This document shows positions 1 to 6,949 of a DNA stretch of 25,285 bases, one piece after another (position 1 is the stretch's first letter; every line of letters begins with the position of its first letter). Origin of the DNA: CAZCDM01 sp964497475 (lineage in GTDB: Bacteria > Planctomycetota > Phycisphaerae > SM23-33). The position numbers were made by a program, and so were the translations under genes. Where the stretch lies: the NCBI GenBank assembly GCA_964497475.1, contig CAZCDM010000016.1, positions 1 through 25,285 of the forward strand. The letters run 5' to 3'. The notes beneath the pieces were generated by a model that did no database searches, was not told the origin of the DNA, and saw only the letters and a list, made by a program, of their open reading frames with translations.

Positions 1-852
1 AAACTGCCCGACAGCGCCGTCGACTGGTTTGAAAACCGCTTCGCCTCCAAGCCCGAGCTGCTCCGCGAAATCCTCGGCCAGGAGTGCGACTACCCCATTG
101 CCGATTCCGACCCGGCCGTGCTGCGCCGCGTCATCGCGTCGTACTTCGCGCTGATCACCGCCATCGACGAAGAGATCGGCCGGGTGCTAGAAACGCTTCA
201 GAAGATCGGAGCCGATGAGAACACGCTGATCCTCTTCACAGCCGACCACGGCGAGTTTGCCGGCGAGCACGGCCTGTTCCACAAGAACCTGGGCATTTAC
301 GAAAGCATCCACCGCTCGCCGCTGCTGATTCGCCATCCGGACGTCAAGGGCGGCTGGCGGCACGACGGCATTGTCGAGACGATCGACCTCTACCCGACCA
401 TCTGCGAGTTCGCCGGCGTGACCCCGCCGGATGACCTCGACGGCATTTCGCTGATCCCGTTCCTGCACGATCGCTCGCTGAGCAAGGACGAAGCCCTCTG
501 CGAGTGGAGCCGCATCCATCCCCGACGGATCTCTGCTCTGCGGACCGATCGATATCGGCTGGTCTACTACGGGCGCGAGATCGGCGGCGAGCTGTACGAT
601 TGCGAAAACGACCCCGGCGAGTTGCAGAACCTCTGGGACGACTCGGCCCATACCGCCGTCCGGGCCGAGATGGTCGAACGCCTCCTCAGTCGGCAGATGC
701 AATACCGCTCTATCAGCGAAGCATCGGACGATCGCATCTATCGTCACACACATCGCTTCATGCCGCGCGTCCTGCTCCAGACCGGCCGGGCCGACTGGCA
801 GAATATCCTCGACGCAACCCAGCCCGCACCCGCATGTAAACCCCTGGACTAA
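1..852 (+). CDS. Sulfatase (S1 family), 3' part, runs off the left edge
   Basis: Only the last 283 codons are present; the open frame continues to base 1 without a start, so the N-terminal half with the formylglycine cysteine lies outside the window. Visible S1-sulfatase signatures are the metal-binding motif TADHGEF (Asp82 and His83 in window numbering), followed by GEHGLFHK with a conserved Lys95, and the typical C-terminal subdomain with RTDRYRLVYY and ELYDCENDPGELQNL. Family members hydrolyse sulfate esters, often on glycans, and are usually exported to the periplasm; the signal peptide cannot be checked here. A Gfo/Idh/MocA oxidoreductase follows 38 bases downstream on the same strand, a pairing that suggests sugar catabolism. 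The exact substrate cannot be told. The family call is secure. Confidence 0.93.
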   Translation, partial: KLPDSAVDWFENRFASKPELLREILGQECDYPIADSDPAVLRRVIASYFALITAIDEEIGRVLETLQKIGADENTLILFTADHGEFAGEHGLFHKNLGIYESIHRSPLLIRHPDVKGGWRHDGIVETIDLYPTICEFAGVTPPDDLDGISLIPFLHDRSLSKDEALCEWSRIHPRRISALRTDRYRLVYYGREIGGELYDCENDPGELQNLWDDSAHTAVRAEMVERLLSRQMQYRSISEASDDRIYRHTHRFMPRVLLQTGRADWQNILDATQPAPACKPLD

Positions 853-883
853 CCCATCGGCCTCGGCCGAGCAAACCCATCGG
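851..883. repeat. 10-bp direct repeat flanking a short palindrome
   Basis: AACCCATCGG occurs at 851-860 and again at 874-883, 23 bases apart. Between the copies lies the 10-base palindrome CTCGGCCGAG (862-871). The element fills the gap between the sulfatase stop and the next gene. It could be an operator or a small duplication; the GGAG that serves the next gene overlaps its right end. Confidence 0.5.
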
Positions 884-890
884 AGCCCCC

Positions 891-1910
891 ATGGCTAAAG
901 AACGTGTTGTCATCGTCGGAGCCGGCGGAATCAGCAAGGCCTGGATTCCCCCGCTGCAAAAAGAGAAGATCGAAATCGTCGCCCTGGTCGACTTGAACCT
1001 CGATACCGCTCGCCAGCGGGCTGCGGAGTACAAGCTCGACATCGAGATTTCCGACGACCTGCCCAAAACCCTCCGGTCCACGCAGCCGGATTTCGTCCTC
1101 GACCTGACGATCCCCGAAGCACACGCCAAGGTCACCTGCGCCGCGCTGAAGATGGGGATACCCGTCCTGGGCGAAAAGCCCATGGCCTCGACGCTCCCCG
1201 AAGCCCGTCGCATGGTCCGCACCGCCGAGCAGAACAAAACGCTCTATGCGGTCAGCCAGTCGCGCCGGTGGATCCCCAACCACGACGTGACCCGCCGTAT
1301 GCTCCAAAAGGGCCGCGTCGGAACGGTCACCACCGCCAACTGCGACTTCTACATCGGGGCGCACTTCGGCGGGTTCCGCGCTGTGATGGACAGCCCGCTG
1401 ATTCTCGATATGGCGATTCATCACTTCGACCTGGCGCGGTACCTCATCGGGGCCGATCCGCTGAAGGTGTACTGTCACGAGTTCAACCCGGCCGGGTCGT
1501 GGTACACCGGCGACGTGGCGGCCTCGGCTATCTTCGAGATGACCAACGGCGTGGTCTTCACCTATCGCGGTAGTTGGTGTGCCGAAGGCTGTCTGACGAG
1601 CTGGAACGGCAACTGGCGAATCATCGGCACGAAGGGCACGCTGTTGATGCAGAAAGATGAGATGCCCACCGGCGAGGTCGTTGTCGGCAAGCCCAAGGGG
1701 GGTCTGATGGCCAAGTGCAAACCCGTCCAGCCGCTCAAGCCGACGCTGAAGTACGAGACGATGCACGGGGCACTGCGTGAAATGCTTGCCGCCTTGCGTG
1801 GCGGGCCGACGCCGCAGTGCGAGTGTCACGACAATATCAAGTCGCTGGCGATGGTGCAGGCGGCGATCCAGTCGAGCAAGACAGGCCGGGCTGTGACGAT
1901 CGACGTGTGA
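891..1910 (+). CDS. Gfo/Idh/MocA family NAD(P)-dependent oxidoreductase
   Basis: A 339-residue protein of usual length for the family. The N-terminal Rossmann fold begins VVIVGAGGIS (residues 6-15) and the conserved catalytic-lysine motif EKP is at 95-97 (GEKPMAS). The C-terminal half carries ILDMAIHHFDLARYL, with Asp173, His177 and Asp180 in the family's usual D-x-x-x-H-x-x-D arrangement. No signal peptide is seen, so it is probably cytoplasmic. Members oxidise or reduce sugars, inositols or their derivatives; the substrate is not identifiable from sequence alone. The ATG at 891 is preceded by GGAG (882-885) at a spacing of five. It follows the sulfatase in the same direction and may be co-transcribed with it. 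Its stop is one base from the convergent stop of the radical SAM gene. Confidence 0.93.
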   Translation: MAKERVVIVGAGGISKAWIPPLQKEKIEIVALVDLNLDTARQRAAEYKLDIEISDDLPKTLRSTQPDFVLDLTIPEAHAKVTCAALKMGIPVLGEKPMASTLPEARRMVRTAEQNKTLYAVSQSRRWIPNHDVTRRMLQKGRVGTVTTANCDFYIGAHFGGFRAVMDSPLILDMAIHHFDLARYLIGADPLKVYCHEFNPAGSWYTGDVAASAIFEMTNGVVFTYRGSWCAEGCLTSWNGNWRIIGTKGTLLMQKDEMPTGEVVVGKPKGGLMAKCKPVQPLKPTLKYETMHGALREMLAALRGGPTPQCECHDNIKSLAMVQAAIQSSKTGRAVTIDV

Positions 1911-1911
1911 G

Positions 1912-3399
1912 TCAGCTCTGCGGCGCGTCGTCGTCGGCCGAGCCGGCGGTGATTTTCTTGATCGATTGATCGACGGCCGGTGCAGCCGGCTTGCGACGGA
2001 CCAGATTGCGCAGGTTCTCTTTGGCGATTCGCCACAGGAACGTCCAGAACACCTTCAGGGCGGTTCGGCGGAGGCGATTGAGGTTGGTCTTCTGGGAGAA
2101 CAGGCTGCGGAAGAATCGCCTCGATAGGTAGCTCTTGAGGTAGGCCAGGTTCAACAGGTTGTCCATCTCGGGCTTGGCCATCTGGCCGATCATCGTCGGC
2201 GAGGAGAAGTCGTAGTTGTCCCAGTCGTGCTCGATGATGAGGTTTTCGGCGACGGCGTCGTCGTAGAGCGTCGAGCCGGGGATGGGCGTGGCGACGGTGA
2301 TCTGGATGACGTCGGCCGGCACGGTGGGGATGAACGCGGCGCTGATGCGGGACTCTTCGGGCGTTTCGTCCGGCAGGCCGAGCGTGAACGTGCCCCATAC
2401 CCCGATGTCGTGCTGGTGCAGCAGCTCGATGGCGCGGTGGACCTGCTCGACATTCGTGCCTTTGCGCGAGGCCTTGAGCAGCCGCTCGACGGGCGTCTCC
2501 ACGCCGACCAGCACGGCCGCGAAATGAGCCCGGCCCATCAGGGCGACGAGGTCCGGATTTTTCGAGAGGGTGTCGACGCGGGCCTGGCACCAGAAATAGG
2601 CGCGGGTGTTGCGTTCGAGGATGCTGTTGCAGATTTCCTCGACACGGTGGATGTCGTGGGCGAAGTTGTCATCGGCGAAGTAGATCACCATTTTTTCATC
2701 GCCGAAGCGTGCGAGCACGTCGTCGATTTCCGCCAGCACGCGCGAGGCCGACTTGGGCCTCCACTTGCCGCGATGGAAATTCCGCACCGAGCAGAACGAG
2801 CAGTTAAACGGACAGCCCCGGCTGGTCTCGATGCCCTCGACGCGATAGGCGCCCATACGGTAGCGGTCGCGGTCGGCCAGGAGGTCCAGGGCCGGCAGGG
2901 CCAGCTCGTCGATGTTCTCGATTTGCGGGCGGTCCGGCTCGTGGACGACCGTGCCGTCGCGCACCCAGCTGACGCCCGCGATGCCCTCGAACCTGCCGCT
3001 TGCGCGGAGAACCTCCGCCAGGGTGACCTCGCCCTCGCCGCGGAGCACGGCGTCGACGTCGCCGGTGGCGAGCATCTGATCGGCCAGGAAGGTTACCTGC
3101 TGGCCGCCCATGAAGAGCGTCAGGTCGGGCTGACGGCGTTTCAGCTCGGCCGCCAGCGAGACGCTGTAGTTGGTGTGCGGGGCCGAGTTGATGCTCAGGC
3201 CCACCAGGTCGGGCTTCGTGGCGAGGATTTCGCCGGCGTGGGCGGAGATGTCCGTGCCTCGGCCTCGCATGTCCAGCAGGGAGACCTCGGCGAGGTCGCG
3301 GACGGCGCCGGCGAGGCTTTCAATGCCAAGCGGGGCGCTGGAGAAAAACTCATCGTATCCGACACGCAGGCCGGTGGGCATGACAAGGGTCAGGCGCAT
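1912..3399 (-). CDS. B12-binding domain radical SAM protein (BchE/HpnP-like class)
   Basis: A 495-residue protein. Residues 1-140 look like a cobalamin-binding Rossmann domain, with LLDMRGRG near 41-48, VGLS at 66-69 and GG at 98-99. The base-off histidine of the DxHxxG motif is replaced by arginine, as in many BchE-type enzymes. A radical SAM barrel follows with the iron-sulfur motif ETSRGCPFNCSFC; the cysteines are 196, 200 and 203. The roughly 80-residue C-terminal tail is basic and has no recognised motif. Such enzymes perform methylations or other radical chemistry on lipids, pigments or antibiotics; the substrate here is unknown. The start at 3399 is chosen because GAGGA (3405-3409) lies five bases upstream. 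The open frame extends to 3747, but only by overlapping trmO with arginine/proline-rich translation. Confidence 0.9.
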   Translation of the reverse strand: MRLTLVMPTGLRVGYDEFFSSAPLGIESLAGAVRDLAEVSLLDMRGRGTDISAHAGEILATKPDLVGLSINSAPHTNYSVSLAAELKRRQPDLTLFMGGQQVTFLADQMLATGDVDAVLRGEGEVTLAEVLRASGRFEGIAGVSWVRDGTVVHEPDRPQIENIDELALPALDLLADRDRYRMGAYRVEGIETSRGCPFNCSFCSVRNFHRGKWRPKSASRVLAEIDDVLARFGDEKMVIYFADDNFAHDIHRVEEICNSILERNTRAYFWCQARVDTLSKNPDLVALMGRAHFAAVLVGVETPVERLLKASRKGTNVEQVHRAIELLHQHDIGVWGTFTLGLPDETPEESRISAAFIPTVPADVIQITVATPIPGSTLYDDAVAENLIIEHDWDNYDFSSPTMIGQMAKPEMDNLLNLAYLKSYLSRRFFRSLFSQKTNLNRLRRTALKVFWTFLWRIAKENLRNLVRRKPAAPAVDQSIKKITAGSADDDAPQS

Positions 3400-3509
3400 G
3401 GTGTTCCTCGGGGTTGGGCCAAGCGAGCCATCATACCCCCGGCCGGTGCGATTCCCAACGGAATTGTGCGTTGCGGCGATTGCGGGCCCGGGCTGGTTCT
3501 TCCAGAGCG

Positions 3510-4007
3510 TTACGAGTCGCGCGTCGATTTCTCGTCGGCGAAGCGATCGTCGGCGGTGGTTCGCGGGGGGGGGATCGCATCGAGCCAGCCGCTGCGGTCG
3601 GCGGGGAGGTGGTCGAAGCGGGGTGCGTAGGGCTTGATGTCCAGCAGGGGCGTGTTGTCGAGGATGTCGATCTGCCCGACGCGGAGGGTTCGGCCGTCCA
3701 CGCCAAGAATCTGCACGCAGGACATGCCGATGGGGTTGGGCCTGCACGGCGCTCGGGTCGCGAAGAGGCCTCGCAGCGTGTCGTCCATGAAAGGCGTCAC
3801 GGTCACCCGGGCCGGGCTCGTGCGGTCGAACCAGTAGAGCAGCCAGATGCGGTCAAAGCCGGCGAGGTCGGCCAGGGCCGCTGCGTATGGCTCGAAGAGT
3901 TCAACCGACCCCTCGGCGGTGCTGAACCGGGGCTGGATCGGCGTGCCCGAGGTCGCAGTGAAGGGCGAGTGAATCGTGCCGATGGCCTGGAGTTGCATTT
4001 CGGTCAT
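3510..4007 (-). CDS. trmO: tRNA (N6-threonylcarbamoyladenosine(37)-N6)-methyltransferase TrmO (TsaA/YaeB)
   Basis: A 165-residue TsaA-like beta-barrel protein, shorter than the Escherichia coli enzyme (about 235 residues) but in the usual range for the core domain. Diagnostic blocks are the N-terminal IGTIHSPF, FDRIWLLYWFDR (51-62), RAPCRPNPIGMS (85-96) and ILDNTPLLDIKPYAPRFD (115-132). The family uses S-adenosylmethionine to methylate t6A37 in certain tRNAs, giving m6t6A, in the cytoplasm. Its ATG overlaps the stop of the preceding DUF2520 gene (ATGA, 4004-4007), so the two are translationally coupled. The 110 bases between its stop and the radical SAM start are non-coding. Confidence in the family is high; the precise tRNA substrate is inherited from the family. 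Confidence 0.92.
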   Translation of the reverse strand: MTEMQLQAIGTIHSPFTATSGTPIQPRFSTAEGSVELFEPYAAALADLAGFDRIWLLYWFDRTSPARVTVTPFMDDTLRGLFATRAPCRPNPIGMSCVQILGVDGRTLRVGQIDILDNTPLLDIKPYAPRFDHLPADRSGWLDAIPPPRTTADDRFADEKSTRDS

Positions 4008-4891
4008 GGTCTGTCCTGTTTGAGCATGCGGCGGATGGCCGAGGCTTGTTCGGCGGGTAGCAGCTCGGCCTGGCCGGCCAGTTCGGCGGTGCGTCGGCCC
4101 ACGGCACGGTAGATGTCCAGCAGCTCGGGCTGATCGGCGGCGAGGTGGTGGAGGTGGCGGGCGACGGTTTCGCTATCGCCGCGGGCGATGGGCCCGGTGA
4201 GGGCTCCGGCGAGGTCACGCTCGAGGAAGTTTTCCACCGACGCCCGGGCCAGGGGGGAAAGTGCTTTACGGGCGTCGTCGCGCGACAGGCCGATGTGTTC
4301 CAGCAGGCCCACGGCGGTTTCCAGCAGGGTGATGAGGTAGTTGGCGCTGAAGACGGCGGCAGCGTGGTAGAGGGGTTTGTGCTCGGGGGCGATGGTGATG
4401 GCCTGGCCGCCGAGGTCGGTCGCCAGACGGCGGAGGATTTCGACGACGGCGGGGTCACCTTCGAGGAACCACCACGTGCCGGGCAGTCGGCCGATGGCAG
4501 CCTGGGCGGAGGGGAACGTCTGCAGTGGGTGCAGGGTGGCGACGGGGCAGCCCCGCTCGGAGCCGGCCTGGAGGACGGAGGTATCCAGCGCGCCGCTGCA
4601 GTGGGCGAGCATGGGTTTGTGGTCGAGTCCGCCGGCGGCGGCGAGCTGCTCGCAGACCGGCTGGATGGCCAAGTCGCGGACGGTCAGCAGCACGAGCTGG
4701 CCCGCGGCGGCCGCCCGCGCCATGGGGAGGATGGGCGGGTTGCCCATGGTCTCGGCGACCTCGGCGGTGTGGGTCGGGTCGGATCCGCCAGCCAGGGCGG
4801 CGATGCGATACCCCACGCGCCAGGCGAGTTGGCCGATCGCGCCGCCGACGCGCCCGGGCCCGATGAGGGTGATGGCTGGTTTCTCGACCAT
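4004..4891 (-). CDS. Rossmann-like and DUF2520 domain-containing protein
   Basis: A 295-residue protein. The N-terminal nucleotide-binding fold starts ITLIGPGRVGGAIG (residues 7-20). Family blocks LAHCSGALD (95-103) and ATLHPLQTFPS (118-128) follow, then an all-helical DUF2520 C-terminal half with EHKPLYHAAAVFSANY. The architecture resembles F420-dependent NADP oxidoreductases and ketopantoate reductases, but the natural substrate of DUF2520 proteins is not established as far as I know. The ATG at 4891 has AGGA (4897-4900) five bases upstream; the frame continues to 5023 but lacks a better start. It is the first gene of a minus-strand unit with trmO, overlapping it by ATGA, and has a plausible promoter at 4910-4938. 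Confidence 0.9.
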   Translation of the reverse strand: MVEKPAITLIGPGRVGGAIGQLAWRVGYRIAALAGGSDPTHTAEVAETMGNPPILPMARAAAAGQLVLLTVRDLAIQPVCEQLAAAGGLDHKPMLAHCSGALDTSVLQAGSERGCPVATLHPLQTFPSAQAAIGRLPGTWWFLEGDPAVVEILRRLATDLGGQAITIAPEHKPLYHAAAVFSANYLITLLETAVGLLEHIGLSRDDARKALSPLARASVENFLERDLAGALTGPIARGDSETVARHLHHLAADQPELLDIYRAVGRRTAELAGQAELLPAEQASAIRRMLKQDRP

Positions 4892-4909
4892 GGGGATCCT
4901 TTCCCTATG

Positions 4910-4938
4910 AGGGTATCCGTACGGCGGGCCGACTGCAA
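4910..4938 (-). promoter_or_regulatory. Candidate sigma-70-type promoter of the DUF2520-trmO unit
   Basis: On the minus strand TTGCAG (4933-4938) is followed after 17 bases by TACCCT (4910-4915). The predicted start near 4903 would give a short leader containing the AGGA of the DUF2520 gene. The spacing and the TANNNT form match other candidate promoters in this window. Confidence 0.38.
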
Positions 4939-4993
4939 CGTCGTAGCGTGCCGGCCGAGGCGGTGGGGCGGATATCTTTCCGGACTCTGGCGG

Positions 4994-5023
4994 TTGACAG
5001 GAGCCTGCCCGGGCCCCTACCAT
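4994..5023 (+). promoter_or_regulatory. Candidate sigma-70 promoter of the secreted-protein gene
   Basis: A perfect TTGACA (4994-4999) is followed after 18 bases by TACCAT (5018-5023), which matches four of six consensus positions. The predicted transcript would start near 5030 and include the AGGAG (5039-5043) six bases before the ATG at 5050. This is one of the best promoter candidates in the window. Confidence 0.55.
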
Positions 5024-5049
5024 CGTGTAACTGAGTACAGGAGCATACT

Positions 5050-6168
5050 ATGGCACAATACAATCGCGCGATATCTTTTGTGGGGATGGTTCTGTTTCTT
5101 GCGGTGTCGGCCGCTATGGCCCAGGAGCCCGAGAAGCCGGAGATTTCCCCGGATCTGATGAAGACCCGTCTGTTGCAGATTCACCGCAAAGCGGTCCAGG
5201 CCCGGCTGGACTGGTGGCAGGGCAAGCTCGAAGCGGCCACCACCGATGAGGAAGTGATCGAGGCCCGCAAGAACATCCGGCGGGATTACTCGCGATACCT
5301 CAACGACGTCTACCGTGACGCCTATACCGAAATGGCTACCGCCACGCTCATGCCCATGCTGCAGGGCCAGGGGCTGGACCTCTCGTCGCGCCTTGGTCAG
5401 ATCCGCCAGTTGAACGTGGCGATTGTCCTGGCCAAGATGCAATACCTCCCGGCCATGCCGGCGCTGGAGTACATGGTCGGCAGCGATAACCAGGCGCTGC
5501 AGTATCTTGGCTGGCAGGGTCTGGCCCGACTTCAGCAGAAGATTTTCGCCAAGGGGGGCAAGACGGCCGAGTCGTATCTTGCTCTTCTGGGCGGCGCGAT
5601 CAAGCCCGAGACCAATCCGCTGGTGCTCCGGCCGATTCTCGAAGGCCTGGCCGCGAAGGGTATGACCCTGCCGAAGGCGATGGCGGCCCAGGCGACCAAG
5701 ACCCTGCTCGCCAGGATCGAGTCCATCGTACCAATGCTTCGCAAAAGCATTCCCTCGCAGCAGATGGGCCAGCCGGGCGATCCGGTGGTGTTCGATCTGG
5801 TCGAGCCGGCCGTACTGGCGGTGACGAATCTGGCGGCGAATCTGGCGGCGAATCTGCCCGCCGACGCGGCCGCCGAGAAAACCCGCTGCCTGCAACTGGT
5901 CTACGCCATCGCGCAGACCGCGGCCAGGGAGTTTGACCGCGCTTCGCAGGATGCCCCGCCCGATAAGGCATCGATGTCGCGGATGGGCGATACGCTGAGG
6001 GTCTGCGAGTCGGCCCTCAATGCCATGACCGGCCAGAAGAAGCAATACATCGCCGAGGCTTTGCAGGCCGATGTGGCCTGCGGTGCGGCCGTGCAGGAAG
6101 CGGTCATCATCAAGTGGCTGGACGACCTCAAGGCCATGGGCGTCAAGCAGGCGCCGCCGGTCAAATAG
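5050..6168 (+). CDS. Secreted hypothetical protein, helical
   Basis: A 372-residue protein I do not recognise. It begins with a signal peptide: a short basic start, a hydrophobic core around residues 8-22 and a likely AMA cleavage site before Gln25, so it is probably periplasmic. The mature part is alanine- and leucine-rich and appears entirely helical, with stretches suggestive of HEAT-like helical repeats around residues 120-230. No catalytic motif or heme site is seen; two cysteines (in TRCLQ and RVCES) and one near the C-terminus (DVACG) are isolated. A 12-base tandem repeat encodes a repeated NLAA unit near residues 260-268. It has its own promoter and a good AGGAG ribosome site. It is convergent with pgl, with a 12-base gap, and its relation to its neighbours is unclear. 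Confidence 0.85.
   Translation: MAQYNRAISFVGMVLFLAVSAAMAQEPEKPEISPDLMKTRLLQIHRKAVQARLDWWQGKLEAATTDEEVIEARKNIRRDYSRYLNDVYRDAYTEMATATLMPMLQGQGLDLSSRLGQIRQLNVAIVLAKMQYLPAMPALEYMVGSDNQALQYLGWQGLARLQQKIFAKGGKTAESYLALLGGAIKPETNPLVLRPILEGLAAKGMTLPKAMAAQATKTLLARIESIVPMLRKSIPSQQMGQPGDPVVFDLVEPAVLAVTNLAANLAANLPADAAAEKTRCLQLVYAIAQTAAREFDRASQDAPPDKASMSRMGDTLRVCESALNAMTGQKKQYIAEALQADVACGAAVQEAVIIKWLDDLKAMGVKQAPPVK
5827..5856 (+). repeat. 12-bp in-frame tandem repeat, 2.5 copies
   Basis: The unit AATCTGGCGGCG occurs at 5827-5838 and 5839-5850, followed by a half copy AATCTG (5851-5856). It encodes repeated Asn-Leu-Ala-Ala inside the secreted hypothetical protein. Because the unit is a multiple of three, copy-number change would alter the length and not the frame. 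Confidence 0.8.
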
Positions 6169-6180
6169 TGCCCGAGCCGG

Positions 6181-6924
6181 TTACAGCAGTCGGGCCGCCG
6201 CTTCGTCGAAGACCACGTGCATCGTGCCGTGGATGGGGTAGACCCGCGCGGCCGGCAGCGACTGATCTTCCTGGGCGAACACGCGGCGGACGATGTCGGC
6301 CTTGTCATCGCCGGTGACCAGGAAGAGAATGTTCCGCGAGTTGTTGATCAGCGGATAGGTGAAGGTCATGCGGTTTCGGCCGATCATGGGGATGTGGCAG
6401 CAGACGACCAGCCGAGAGCCTTCTTCGAGACACTCACTGCCCGGGAACAGACTCGCCGTGTGCCCATCGCCGCCCATGCCGAGCATCAGCAGGTCCAACT
6501 GCGGTATGCCATCTGGCCCGTCGGGCACCTCGGCGCGGAGGTCGCGTTCATATTCGGCGGCGGCCTGGTCGAGGTCGTCGGCGTCGGCCCGCATGGGGTG
6601 CACGTTGGACCAGTCCACGGGCATGTGGTCCAGCAGCGTCCGCTGGGCCATGCCGTAATTGCTCTCGATATGGTCGTGGGGCACGTCGCGCTCGTCGCCG
6701 AAGAAGACATGCACGCGGGCCCAGTCGACGTCATCGGCGATGGCCTGGTTGGCCAGGTGAAGGTACGCGCTGCGCGGCGTCGTGCCTCCGGCCAGGGCGA
6801 CATGGGCGGCGTGGCGGTCTTTGATGGCCTTGCGGGTGATCTCGCGGAACAGCTCGGCCGCCCGGGCCGATGCCGCCTCCGCGGACCGTTCGACGTAGAT
6901 ATGCTTTTTTTCGGTTTCGCTCAT
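6181..6924 (-). CDS. pgl: 6-phosphogluconolactonase
   Basis: A 247-residue protein of the expected length for the DevB/SOL-type lactonase. Family blocks are ALAGGTTPR (43-51), VFFGDERDVPHDHIESNYGMA starting near residue 73, and LLMLGMGGDGHTASLFPGS in the middle of the protein. It hydrolyses 6-phosphogluconolactone to 6-phosphogluconate, the second step of the oxidative pentose phosphate pathway, in the cytoplasm. The ATG at 6924 is preceded by GAGGGA (6931-6936) at a spacing of six. It lies 25 bases downstream of zwf in the same direction, so the two form a zwf-pgl operon. Confidence is high. Confidence 0.96.
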   Translation of the reverse strand: MSETEKKHIYVERSAEAASARAAELFREITRKAIKDRHAAHVALAGGTTPRSAYLHLANQAIADDVDWARVHVFFGDERDVPHDHIESNYGMAQRTLLDHMPVDWSNVHPMRADADDLDQAAAEYERDLRAEVPDGPDGIPQLDLLMLGMGGDGHTASLFPGSECLEEGSRLVVCCHIPMIGRNRMTFTYPLINNSRNILFLVTGDDKADIVRRVFAQEDQSLPAARVYPIHGTMHVVFDEAAARLL

Positions 6925-6949
6925 CACGAATCCCTCGCGGTAAATGGGG

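Noticed and set aside
2227..3630. A 467-codon plus-strand open frame opposite the radical SAM gene
   Set aside because: Antisense shadow: Asp/Val/Gly-rich translation without motifs, fully opposite a conserved enzyme.
3400..3747. N-terminal extension of the radical SAM frame overlapping trmO
   Set aside because: The added residues are Arg/Pro/His-rich, overlap a conserved gene, and GAGGA sits correctly before the ATG at 3399.
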